Assembly (NCBI GenBank): GCA_022457155.1
Contig: JAJGOT010000131.1
Coordinates: 680,001-744,000 of the forward strand
DNA length: 64,000 bases
Reading direction: 5' to 3'
From: Cladopsammia gracilis
Taxonomy: Eukaryota > Cnidaria > Anthozoa > Scleractinia > Dendrophylliidae
The notes under the pieces were generated by a model. That model saw only the letters and a program-made list of their open reading frames with translations, was not told the origin of the DNA and ran no database searches. Positions within the stretch are counted from its first letter, which is position 1. The number at the start of each line of letters is the position of its first letter. A program made the position numbers and the translations under genes. Shown piece after piece: positions 32,714 to 43,237 of the stretch.

Positions 32714-35677
32714 TGGCCAACACTCTGGTCTGTTTGTCAGTCTGGGGTAGGATGTAGAAATCAGAGAGTTTTGGTCTGAAATAAGGTATCATTTGCCAGT
32801 AAACTGATCAGTGGTATGAAGAATTAAGTATAGAATAGGAATTGAAACTCGGAAAAAAAAGAGCCTTCCCAAAATGGAAATAAAATCATTGCGGCAACAT
32901 TGTTGACAGATGGTTTTCTATTAAAGTGCCTATCACTCCTAGAAAGTTATTTTCAGAATCAACTCTATGTACATTAAATAGTTGAATGATAGGGTAAAAT
33001 ATTTCTTGTTTTGAACCTTGCATTTGTGAGTTATAGAGATTTGAATTTACAAAATGCTAATTAGATGATGTCAACCCGGGAATTTGCCATTATTTCTACG
33101 CCAATTTACAATGCGCAGTTCACAGCTGGAGGTTAATTAATTTGATAAATACTAAAAATAAACTGTGGATAGTCAATTGATTCATAAAAAATATTACTTA
33201 GAGATAAAAACAAGTAGTTGTATAATAAATGATTCCCGGGTTGACGTCATCTAATTAGCATTTTGTAAATTAAAATCTCTATAACTCACTAACACGACAT
33301 TCAAAACAAGAAATATTTTACCATTCAACCATTCAATGTACAAAGAGTTGATTCTGAAAATAACTTTCTAGGGGTGATAGGCACTTAAAAAACACTAATA
33401 GTGATACAGTTGTAACAGTAGCAAGTGTGGGATGGGATAAGGGTTTCAGTGTCCCAGAAGCACACCCTGACCCAAAAACATACAGACTACCCCCCCCCCC
33501 CCCTCCCTCTTGCGGAGGAAATTCCTGGTCCCCTGCCGTTGTTGACAGACCTGTCACTTGTTGGGTACATGTACTGTAGGGAGTGCTATTACACAGAAAG
33601 GCTGGTAGCTTCTTGTGAGGAGTGGTTGTGATCCAAAGCCCCATTAACCTTTGTCTTAGAACATAAGGATGCAAATAGTGTTATCACTTTGACTTGGTCA
33701 TGAATGCTTTCTCATACCATTATACTGTTTTCAGGGAGTTATGGGAAGAGTCGGGACTAACAGTGGATGAACTTCAAGAGGCGGGAATTTTAAAGTTTGA
33801 ATTTGTTGGTGAACCAAAAATAATGGAAGTTCATGTGTTTACCACCAGTGATTTTAAAGGAACAGCAACTGAATCAGATGGTAAAATGAACATATTTTCT
33901 AAATAAATAGCTTCTATGATAAATATAGTATATCATCAACAGTCTGGTATTAGTGGCTATATATACTTTATCTGCAACTACAATGATTTTCATATAAAGG
34001 ACAATTATTGTGGCTTGAATGGTGGCCGGTTAAATCAGTTCTCTTTCCGACTTCCAATTATAGCTGTACAGGCGTGGTTAATCAACGTTTCATGTTACCA
34101 TGAATCAAAGACATTGTTTGAATACAATTTGAAACTTCAAACATCCTTTAAAAAAATGAATAGCCCACTTTAAGTTGTGTTCTGTTTAGGCTTATTCACA
34201 GTAGGCCCTTACAAGTAATTATTTATTTGTTTCTGTGTGTGTAGGAAGGCGGGGGATTCCCAGGGGGGGTAACTCATCTATAATAGTGACGGCGAGATGA
34301 GAATGCGGCTAAATTGTCTGGAGTATTATAAATGCATAAAAAGGATAAACAGGTTACACTTTTTGCTAACCCCCAAACTAGTCCTCACCAAATCTTTCAC
34401 CCAAAAAAGTCACCACAAAATTTCTAACACCAAAAAAGTACCAATATCACACATTCAACCCCAAAACACACAGGTCTTTGCACCTCACCATCACTATTAT
34501 ACTAGGGGGGGGGGGGGGGGGGTTTAGTGGAAGATGAATGAGGGACAAGCCCAAATCATACCGTCCAGGAGGATGTCGGACACCTTATTGAGACTTATAT
34601 AAGGGGGTAACTGGGCGAGGGGTTTATAGTTAAATTTAGGACTAAGCAACCCAAGAACCTAGGTGGTACACTGGTACGGTAGGCTATGTAAGCGTAAGCC
34701 TTGCTGAGGTCACAGGTTCAATCCTGAGTGGGGATTTTAGATTTTCTTTTTTACACTTAAAAAGTTATTGAAAATAAAATTCTACGTGTCGACATTACGT
34801 TATATAAGTCTCAATAAGGTGTCCGACGTCCTTCTGGATGGTATGATTTAGGCACAACCTCCAGTGAAAATTTTTAAAATTACTACTGTAGCATTGAGCA
34901 TTAAAGGAGAATCCAGAACATTCATTGTAGATTTTAGCCCAGTTTCTGTAGCATAATGCAACTAGGATGTATTCCATCTCCCACCCCCAGAAATGGCTGC
35001 TGATCTGTCCCCAGCATAATGTTCACTGCTATTGACTTATAACCCCTTCACCCATTTAACACATTTTGAAATCTTACAGAACTGTAAATACTGATAACTA
35101 ATCAACAGCCCATCATTAAAGATTCCAAACCTAAATTAATACAATAGACTATTTTGCTAGTGTTGTGTTCCCAGTGCATCTTGGGTAGTTCCAGTCCTTT
35201 GTGGGGGCAAACGACCAGTTTGGCAGGTAATTTGAAATTTTAATTTTGGCCGTTTGCCCCCACAAAGGACTAGAACTACCCAAGATGCACTGGGAACACA
35301 ACATTAGCAAAATAGTCTATTGAATGAATGAAGAATTACTAGCGAGTTTAGCAATATCTGTGTTACTGTTGCAAAGCATACTTGGGTCGAAAGAGACTCT
35401 TTAATTACTTGTCTGAAGAAACAACACAGCACCAATTACAAACTGAAGGCTCAGGAATATGCTAAAATATACTAATGTGTGTTAAATGATATATATTGTT
35501 TTAGAAATGAGGCCCAAGTGGTTTGCCGTAACAGAGGTACCATTTAGTGATATGTGGCCAGATGACATACTGTGGTTCCCATTTCTCTTGAGAGGACAGA
35601 AGTTCTCTGGATATTTTAAGTTTAAAGGACACTCGGAAATACTGGATTACACACTTGAACCAGCTTGTACAGATTGA
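31598..35677 (+). CDS. nudt1: 8-oxo-dGTP diphosphatase NUDT1 (MTH1), three coding exons, complete
   Basis: Hydrolyses oxidised purine nucleoside triphosphates to monophosphates, so damaged bases are not built into DNA; acts in cytosol, mitochondria and nucleus. Exons 31598-31749, 33735-33880 and 35505-35677 join in phases 2 and 1 to give 156 residues, the same length as human NUDT1. The substrate loop ([18 protein letters not shown], residues 21-38) includes Asn33. The Nudix box runs from GGK at 36 to EESGL, with metal-binding Glu52, Glu55 and Glu56. MWPDD near residue 116-120 supplies the Trp and two Asp that read the 8-oxo base. [13 protein letters not shown] closes the fold. The gene lies head to head with eEF2K. 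Its introns hold a LINE fragment, several MITEs and a poly-G run, but all splice sites are canonical. Confidence 0.96.
32064..32470 (-). mobile_element. LINE fragment (CR1/L2-like reverse transcriptase C-terminus), decayed
   Basis: Minus-strand translation gives typical non-LTR end motifs in order: [28 protein letters not shown], then after a frameshift [24 protein letters not shown] and FNTLPQN. An internal stop follows the GWPNL segment and the shift follows APAYL, so it is dead. It lies inside NUDT1 intron 1 in antisense. Confidence 0.75.
32925..33385. mobile_element. MITE family B copy 2
   Basis: A relative of 16401-16847: ends AGTGCCTATC and GATAGGCACT, the same long inverted arms (AACTCTATGTAC, GAGATTTGAATTTAC, AAATGCTAATTAG). 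TTAA is present on the left; the right flank reads TAAA, so one side has mutated or the ends are off by a base. Confidence 0.7.
34505..34853. mobile_element. Poly-G run and TIR element with tRNA-like core, family G copy 2
   Basis: An 18-G run (34505-34522) precedes the element 34549-34853. Its inverted ends match copy 1 at 15764-15996. The core is fuller here: GGTGGTACACTGGTACGG as an A-box region and CACAGGTTCAATCCTGAG as a B-box region, spaced as in a tRNA gene. This looks like a SINE-type promoter framed by DNA-transposon ends. Confidence 0.65.
35142..35322. mobile_element. 181-bp foldback MITE in NUDT1 intron 2
   Basis: Near-perfect inverted arms of about 75 bp start CAATAGACTATTTTGCTA and include CCAGTGCATCTTGGGTAG, with a short central loop. 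No coding capacity. Confidence 0.8.
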
Positions 35678-35696
35678 TGTTTTTGTGTTGTATTTA

Positions 35697-35702
35697 ATTA
35701 AA
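35697..35702 (+). promoter_or_regulatory. Possible NUDT1 polyadenylation signal
   Basis: ATTAAA 20 bp past the stop codon is the nearest signal-like hexamer. The resulting 3' UTR would be unusually short, so a later site is also possible. Confidence 0.35.
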
Positions 35703-37020
35703 GTCTTAAATTTTTTGCAGTCAAAACAATTCAAGCATTCTTCCCAATAGTAAACTAATGAAATTCATTATTTCAAATTTTCAAATGAAGAATTCAAAAT
35801 ACAAAATGGTAAGCCTTGATCGAAAACTGAATTTTCATTGGAGTCATTTGCGACTTCACATGCCAGGCATGTCTGAAATTTGACATCTCATCTCTCTTCA
35901 ATTTTATTTTTTGTATTTTTTTCCAAGCAGTCGTCAGCTGTTTATCATCATTTCCCTTTGCCAATCAAATTTTTCACCTTCTAGCAATACTGAAAAAAGG
36001 TGTTGCACAGAAAAATGAGGACAAATATAATAAAAAATCAAAAACGTACTTGATGATCCTTGGAAGAAAGTTATGCATGAATATTCCTTTTACGATTCAA
36101 GTTTCGTTTTGAATTATCCAAGTAAACCAAAGAGTTCATTGTTGAAATTATGACATTAAATTTGCAATGTTTTTTTTTTCATTTTTCGGAGGAACAGTTC
36201 TGTTTTGGCTGTAAAGAGAATATTTCTTAAGACTAAGTGAGTTCTTTCAAAGCATTTCAACTAACTTACTTTTTACAAAATGTAAAATAACATAAATGCA
36301 AGTACTGGTTTAGATAGGAATAGGTGGAGGATAATGAGTTGGACAAGCGACTGTTAACATTAGAAGTTCTGAATATAAACTAATAAAAATAATGTTGTGT
36401 TGTCATGACTTTAATGTCAGTCGACAAGATTAATAACAATTTGAGAGTGTTCTTGTACCACAAAAACTGTTGTAAAGAAAAATGCAGCAAAATTTCATTC
36501 ACTCTTTTACCAGGCAATATACAGCTATTTCAATAATTACTGTTGTCTGAAGAATTGTGCCTTGGTACATTCCAATGGAGACAATGACAGACAACAGTTC
36601 GTTTTGATATATTTCAGTGCAACATCGTTTGTTACAGTGTATAATTTGTTAGAATCATAACTTGATATTCTTCCGTCACCATTTCATTGCGCGCCAAAGA
36701 GTCTAGTCTAGATCTCCTTTCGTTTGCATTACTTCATTGTCAACTATACCAAAAAACTATCTGAACAGTTCTCTGGAGCTCTCAATTTTAGCCTCAAGAA
36801 TATTTAGGACCAACCAATTAGTGTCCGAGTTCCACGAAAGAAGTAAATAGCTAGAAATAATATAGATACAAAAATGTTGTTTTCTGGGCCACGTCTACTG
36901 ACATTGCCTGTATCTAGCGCCTTCTAGTTTTCAAGTTTTTATAATCTGTCATTAATCTTCACCTTATTTTTATAATTAATGTTGCTAAGAAAGCTACAAC
37001 TGTAGGCATTTTGAAACTAG
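35703..37020. other. Intergenic, no feature recognised
   Basis: AT-rich DNA downstream of NUDT1. No open frame with a recognisable domain, no clear inverted repeat and no tandem array were seen. Confidence 0.45.
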
Positions 37021-38937
37021 GCACTTAACAAATGTAAAATAACTTTAAAACGATCTAAACACTGTTAAAACGCGGTAGTTTGATAAAAAAAAATGTCGGT
37101 CTTCGAGCCTCTTCAGTCGTCCGTCATATTAAAGTTCTGTAAAGAGCGCGAGTAAAAAAGCGTAACGAACAAGCGAGTGATTCGCGCATCGCGCTCGCTA
37201 TTTGGCAACGCTTTTAAATGAAAACCGTGTTCTGCGGAAAATGTTTTTGCCATCGCGTTCTAACCATTGCGAATCTAAATATTAAAAAAAAAATAAAATC
37301 TTGCCGCACACGAATTTGTTGACAAAATGCTTTGAAAAGAGCGCGGCCCGCCTTTAATTTCAGCACGATTGTCAACTTTATCACACCTTGGGAATTACAT
37401 CACGCGTCAAAATGTGTAATTGACAGCAGTTGAATCTGCCAAGAGACTAGAGACTAGAGTATTCCCAAAGCTTAATCTGTTGACCAATGACAACCGACTG
37501 GTCTGTAAATGCAAATAATTATGCTGCGCATCAAGAAACTGGGCACTGTAAGTACATGTTACTAAAGACAATGGCATACTGGGCGATGCCTGGGGGTGCA
37601 CGCTATTCCATGACTGACATCACAAAGTGTCCTGGGAGATGGCACGCTACTCCATGACTGGCATCACAAGGTGTCCTGGGGGATGCACGGTACTCCATGA
37701 CTGTCATCAGAAAGTGTCCTGAGGGGGTGCACGTTACTCCATGACTGGCATCACAAAGTGTCCTGGGGGTGTTCGCTACTCCATGACTGGCATCACAAAG
37801 TGTCCTGGGGGGTGGCACGCTACTCCATGACTGGCATCACAAAGTGTCCTGGGGGTGGCACGCTACTCCATGACTGGCATTACAAAGTGTCCTTGGCGGG
37901 TGCACGCTACTCCATGACTGGCATCACAAAGTGTTATCGCCGAGAATGCCGCGACGTATCCGGGACCTTCTTACGGTCCAGAGCGCTAAATTTGAAAAGC
38001 TTTCGTCTGGCAAAAGAGCCAAATTACAAAGAAAATGGGGCAAAATGGCGAAACAAGGTGTATGTTTTACTCCATAACAAAAAACAAATAAGTACTTTGT
38101 CGGTACTCGATCGAGTAAAAGAGTGCGTCTAGATCGGGACTGCAAAACGCTTTGTAAAGAGCACGAGAACAAAGCGCAGCGTACAAGCGTATGACCCGCG
38201 GTTCACGGTCGCTATTTAGCAACGTTTTTAACTGAAAACCACGTTCTGCGGAAAATGTTTTTGCCATCGTACTCTGACCATTGCGAATCTAACAAGTCAA
38301 AATGAAAATCTTGCCGCACACGAATTTGTTTTCAAAACGCTCTTTAAAGAGCGAGAAGAATAAGACATCACGTCTTTTATAGACATTCGACGCACTTAAA
38401 ATAACTTTAAAACGATCCAAACACTGTTAAAACGCGGTAGTTTGATAATAAATTTCGGTCTTCGAGCCTCTTCAGTCGTCCGCCAAATTAAAGTTCTGTA
38501 AAGAGCGCGAGTAAAAAAACGCAACGAACAAGCGACTGACCCGCGTATCGCGCTCGCTACGCTTTTAACGGAAAACCATGATCTGCGGAAAATGTTTTTG
38601 CCATCGCGCTCTAACCATTGCGAATCTAAAGATTAAAAAAAATAAAATCTTGCCGCACACGAATTTGTTGACAAAATGCTTTGAAAAGAACGCGGCCCGC
38701 CTTTAATTTCAGCACGATTGTTAACTTTATCACACCTTGGGATTTCAGGGATTTACATCACACGTCAAAATGTGTAATTGACAGTAGTTGAATCTGCCAA
38801 GAGACTAGAGACTAGAGTATTTCCAAAGCTTAATCTGTTGACCAATTACAACCGACTTGTTTTGTATATGCAAATAATTATGCTGCGCATCAAGAAACTG
38901 GGCACTGTAAGTACATGTCGCGAAAGACAATGGCATT
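37021..38937. repeat. Direct repeats of about 550 bp flanking a third partial copy and a minisatellite
   Basis: 37021-37574 and 38392-38937 match in the same orientation, from ACTTTAAAACGAT to AAAGACAATGGCAT. A third copy of the central 200 bp (around TGCGGAAAATGTTTTTGCC) lies at about 38148-38350. A minisatellite occupies 37591-37935. Short open frames across this block differ between copies and are not genes. Confidence 0.75.
37591..37935. repeat. Minisatellite, eight units of 42-44 bp
   Basis: Each unit has the core TACTCCATGACTGGCATCAC followed by AAAGTGTCCTGGGGG with small length changes. The core word starts at 37608, 37652, 37695, 37739, 37781, 37825, 37868 and 37912. A lone related unit lies at about 16250-16297. 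Confidence 0.9.
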
Positions 38938-39146
38938 CCGCGCGATGTTGCCATGTAAACGCTCAAGCCAGGTGGGATAACTCGCCTATCATTAGGTTTC
39001 ATATTACGATTACGTACTGAGCCCGCCAACTTCGAACTCGACAACATCGCTACCCGCGCGTACAAACCAGGCGAGCGTTTTCGTACCTTCCAAATGTTGT
39101 AACAGTCGAAGAGAACGATCATTTGTACGCTGGGAGTACTTTAGAA

Positions 39147-39190
39147 GAGTAGAATAGAATAGAATAGAATAGAACTTTATTTAACGTGGC
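39147..39190 (-). repeat. AGAAT pentanucleotide run, retroposon tail
   Basis: The run is followed by AACTTTATTTAACG, the same layout as the TAGGA runs near 5926 and 11237. Probably the 3' end of a minus-strand CR1/L2-like retroposon. Confidence 0.5.
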
Positions 39191-40482
39191 ACTCCACTTA
39201 GCTGAAAGCTACTTTACAGGAAGCCCACAAATGAGAAACAAATAGATTCAAAACGAACGATACAATTGATATACCACTTGAACAATGCCCCTATCCCTAA
39301 TCCCTATCCCAGCGGGACAAATCTATTGTTTTCTTAGCGAATCACAGACATCGTTTGGACAAGTGCTGGACTACCCTCTAACTTGCTTTCAAAGTTGTAA
39401 TTGGACAGTTTCATGAGCCAATCACATTTAAAGCTTAAGGATAAATGAACCAATCACTATGGCAACAGCAAAGTTGTAATCGGACAATGCCAGTCTTACA
39501 ATTATGAAATCGTATTAATGCTTTTTCGATTGATAAAAAGCCATTCTCGAGTTATTCTCTTGAATTTCTTCCCTTTTTTATCAATTTGTTCTCAGAAATT
39601 GTAACGGTTATGATTAATTGATAATAGGACTTCATGTCGTTTAATTCTTTCTGTAATCATAATTGTGATTAACAAATCGAACTGTCCGATTTTGTTATGA
39701 TTACAGACTGAATTGGACTCCACCCAATCCTATTACCATTATAAATTGTAGTCAGTCCACTCATGGCCAAATCACGGGTTTTACGAAAAATATTGAATCC
39801 CAAATTAAAAGGCACTAAAGAAGTTAAAGAAATTGAGAGGGGAGGCAGGCAGCCACCCGTTACTCGTAGGGTTAATAATGGACCTATTTCAACTCCACTA
39901 CACAGCAGACATTATACGCTCCAATAGGTTTATTTTGATGTATTTCGGCCGGACACCAACGGCAATTACAAACATATTTACAATAATGTGAGTACAACAA
40001 TACAATATAACGATGTAGTCAAAATCCATAATTTGAAAATAATACAATGCTAATGACAAACTAGAGCTGAGCAACCACTCACATACGAACTGCGGTTAAA
40101 CGGAGGCCAGAAAAAACCTGTCACCCAAAAAACCCCTTTGGGGAAAAAAAAATATGTGGCAGGAAATCTGGGTAGGATCCATGGCTCAAACTCTATAGCC
40201 CATCCTACGAGGCCCTATATAGTACTACACAATAAGTAGAAAATGCACTGAAGCTCTCACACAGTAAGAAAAATAAATAAATATACAAATTTTGAAAACA
40301 ACTGACGCCGAATGGTGCAGGCCTAGAATGACTAACCACGTGCGATACTTCGTTTATAACGAAGTATGCTACCCACAATGCACTACAACAATAGTGCCCA
40401 GTCCCTGCTGTTCCCGTGCCGTAGAAATATCAATTTCTGTCTAATTCGTTGACTACGTTACTCAAACGCCAGAAATTACATT
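39191..40482. other. Intergenic, no gene recognised
   Basis: No coding frame with a domain. Near 39300-39760 the sequence has several weak palindromic words (ATAATCATAATTGTGATTA), suggesting an eroded inverted-repeat element. Confidence 0.4.
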
Positions 40483-42047
40483 TTCGCGGTTAACCCACAG
40501 GGAACCCAAACGCTTTATCAGCTGTAACATAATCATTTAATAAAATATTGTTATTTACCTGTTTTCCTGTGTCTCTTTGAGTCGTTTTGGAAGCGATTTG
40601 AATCAGAGCGAAGACGGTTGACCTTAATTGCGCGCACGTTTCAAATATTATCTTGTCTGCCGCTTCGTAAATACGACGCGCCTATTACACGTCTCAAGTT
40701 TCCATTATTATTAACTCAAGTAACTATTAACTCTCCTAGGGGGAGAATCTCGGGTTTCAATTTAACGGCCACGTTTCTCTTCCCCGAGGAGAGTTAATGG
40801 GTGCTTTCCATTATATCAGACCGACCGGTCAGGGACCGCTCGGACAAACCGCTGAATAATGGAACGACATTTTCCGATCGAAGCGACCGACCGAATTGAA
40901 TGCTGGTTCTCTGCTGCCCATTCTCCCGCTGATTTTCTCAAACCATCATGGACGACATGATGGTTGTGCTTATGTGTGAAGAATCTGAAGAATCAGAAAT
41001 CGTGCTTGGATCTTTCAGATGAAGGTGACGATTTTCCGATTTTAGGTGCCGTTTTGTCCTTTGTGCGGAGAAATTTAAATCGAGTGTTAGGCTATTTTGA
41101 GGCCACCATACCGAGTTATAGCCCGAGCGAATTTCAAAGTCATTTTAGACTGACTCGTGCCTCATTTAACTTTTCCCAGAAGTCGTCAACACAGGGCGAA
41201 TTGCAATTACCAACAGAGGAAGAGAATGTATTCCTCCTGAAAAGCAGGTGCTCATCTTTATGTTGACGAAAACAGACTGTAAACGGAAATTGAGAAAAAA
41301 AGCGGGAAACTACCATGAGCAATGGTTTATAAAGATCCACCTTTAAAATCGCAAAAACTTTGAAGATTTCATAATACAGTCACGTACCGGAAATCCTCGA
41401 ACATGAATGCATGAGCAGAATATTACACAAATAGAACACTGATAACAAGTTTCCTAGGTTGTTCGTCACGGTGGCCATGATAGTGAATTCAGTAACCTGG
41501 AGACAGAAGAGCGGTACTGGAAACGAGAATTTTGTGAAAATGGAACGGTAAATTTCGGTCCGACCGGTCCAACCGGTCAAAGTGGACCACCTATAGAGGT
41601 GGTCCACTTGGACCGGTAATTTTCCGCTTGGTTCGAACCGTTCCATTAAATTTCCAACCGAAATTTCCGGAAATTTTGGCATAATGGAAAGCACCCAATA
41701 ATAATAATGGAAACTTGAGACGTAATAGGCGCGTCGCATTTACGAAGCGGCAGGCAAGATAGTCAAGATAATGTTTGAAACGTGCGCGCAATTAAGGTCA
41801 ACCGTCTTCGCTCTGATTCAAATCGCTTCCAAAACGACTCAAAGAGACACAGGAAAACAGGTAAATAACAATATTTTCTTAAATGATTATGTTATAGCTA
41901 ATAAAGTGTTTGGGTTCCCGGTGGATAACCTTTGTCATTTGCATTATAATAAAATTCAACATTTCGGGTAGAAACTACAAAATGTCCGAAGTTGCTCGCA
42001 ACCACGTTGATTTTTATTGTAATGCAAATGAGAAAGGTTAACCGCGA
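40483..42047. repeat. Large imperfect palindrome interrupted by a Harbinger relic
   Basis: Left arm about 40483-40720 and right arm about 41703-42047 are reverse complements over words such as TTTTCGCGGTTAACC, TTTGGGTTCCC, CCTGTGTCTCTTTGAGTCG and GGAAACTTGAGACG. Some unpaired sequence in the right arm indicates indels. The centre is occupied by the element at 40799-41696. Confidence 0.75.
40799..41696 (+). mobile_element. PIF/Harbinger-type element, internally deleted, with transposase N-terminal remnant
   Basis: Ends GGGTGCTTTCCATTAT and ATAATGGAAAGCACCC are perfect inverted repeats with AAT on both sides, a 3-bp target-site duplication. A plus-strand frame (40964-41266) includes YFEATIPSYSPSEF and FQSHFRLTRASF, resembling the start of HARBI1-like transposases. 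A frame change near 41010 separates it from an earlier ATG (40949), and the catalytic part is missing. It is therefore a non-autonomous derivative. Confidence 0.7.
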
Positions 42048-42908
42048 AAAGGGCTATTGCTCGAGGGTCAATAAAAACCCATCCACGGATTACAAAATGA
42101 AACGCGCTAGGTTAATTCGACAAAAGGCGCACTGCGTCCAAAATGCAAAATTATTATGTTCTTCTCTCGCAGTACTGTATTGAAGCAGCTAAAAATATTG
42201 GTATGTCTGGTTTTCTTTTGCGTCGTACCTCCTTCAAGAAAAATTATCTTGTTATCACGTGCGCTTTCTTCACTGAAAAGCGTGCAAACGCTGTTTTAAT
42301 ACCACAAAATCTTTGACGTTCTTGTAAGCAGTTGGCTCAATATTTATGAGAAAATTGTAGCTCTCGCCGCAAATCAAGCAGGTCGTGTACGTGTGATTTG
42401 ATCACGTACAGTACACACTGAGGGGCATGAAACAGGCAGGTGTATCGGGGACATATAGCAGAGACAAAATCTCAACGTTTGAAAACACATGAAAATGTTG
42501 CGGGAGCATGTCTCAGAAAACGAAAAAGGCATAACAGAACAGAACAGCATGACAGGAGCTTCACTGTCAATCAAGATAACAAGCGGTTTTCTCTTTCGAT
42601 CCCAGTCATTCCAGTCAAAAGCAGCAGCACATGCTCCGCTACCAAAGAGTTCTAGTCGTTGTCTCTGATTGGCTCAACTATTAATTCCGCATTCTTGAAA
42701 CGCTTGTCCCCGTGACATGTCCCATATATTTCAACCAGTTGACATGTCGCGGGGACAAAATTTCCCCGAAATTGGTGTTGCACGATTATAAAAGTATCAG
42801 CACACACGAGGGGACGTGTCGCCGAAACCTTTTATGTATGTGCAAAGCTATGATGTTGTTCCTGCTACACGCTACACGTCCCCGCTACACGCCCCTGCCC
42901 TCAGAGTA

Positions 42909-43169
42909 CCCTATTTTCTCAATTAAACGCCCCCGGCGTTTATTTCAAAATTGGCCTAGTGGACCCGGCGTTTCTTTGAATCAGCAGTTTTTTCTCGCCC
43001 GCCATTTTTTAAGAAAGTGTTATTATTCGTTTTTCTTGGCAGCCGTGTACCTTGCCCTTAAATCTTAAGTTTATTATATCGCAAATAAACGTTTGAGGGG
43101 CTTACTTACGACTTCCTCTATTATACCCGGCGTTTATTCGGAGCCCGGCGTTTAATCGAGAATATACGG
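42909..43169. mobile_element. MITE with TA target duplication
   Basis: Ends CCCTATTTTCTCAATTAAAC and its reverse-complement relative (GTTTAATCGAGAATATACGG) are flanked by TA. The word GGCGTTTATT recurs several times inside. Confidence 0.65.
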
Positions 43170-43223
43170 TATACTACAGGCACCGGCCTTTCAAAGTGGT
43201 GGGCGAACCATAGTTGTAACCCT

Positions 43224-43237
43224 AGCAGGGGTACTAC
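43224..43237. repeat. 14-bp target-site duplication, left side of LINE
   Basis: AGCAGGGGTACTAC occurs here and again at 47778-47791 right after the poly-A of the LINE, fixing both insertion boundaries. Confidence 0.9.

Noticed and set aside
37591..37935. Regular repeats as a CRISPR array
   Set aside because: Units are directly abutting with no unique spacers, in an intron-bearing animal genome.
37758..38132. 124-codon frame with repeated HDWHYKVS-like peptides
   Set aside because: Translation of the 43-bp minisatellite; units differ in length by one or two bases and shift frame.
38805..39122. 105-codon minus-strand frame, partly repeated at 37407-37601
   Set aside because: The shared part lies in the 550-bp direct repeats and the frames diverge outside them; better explained as non-coding repeat.
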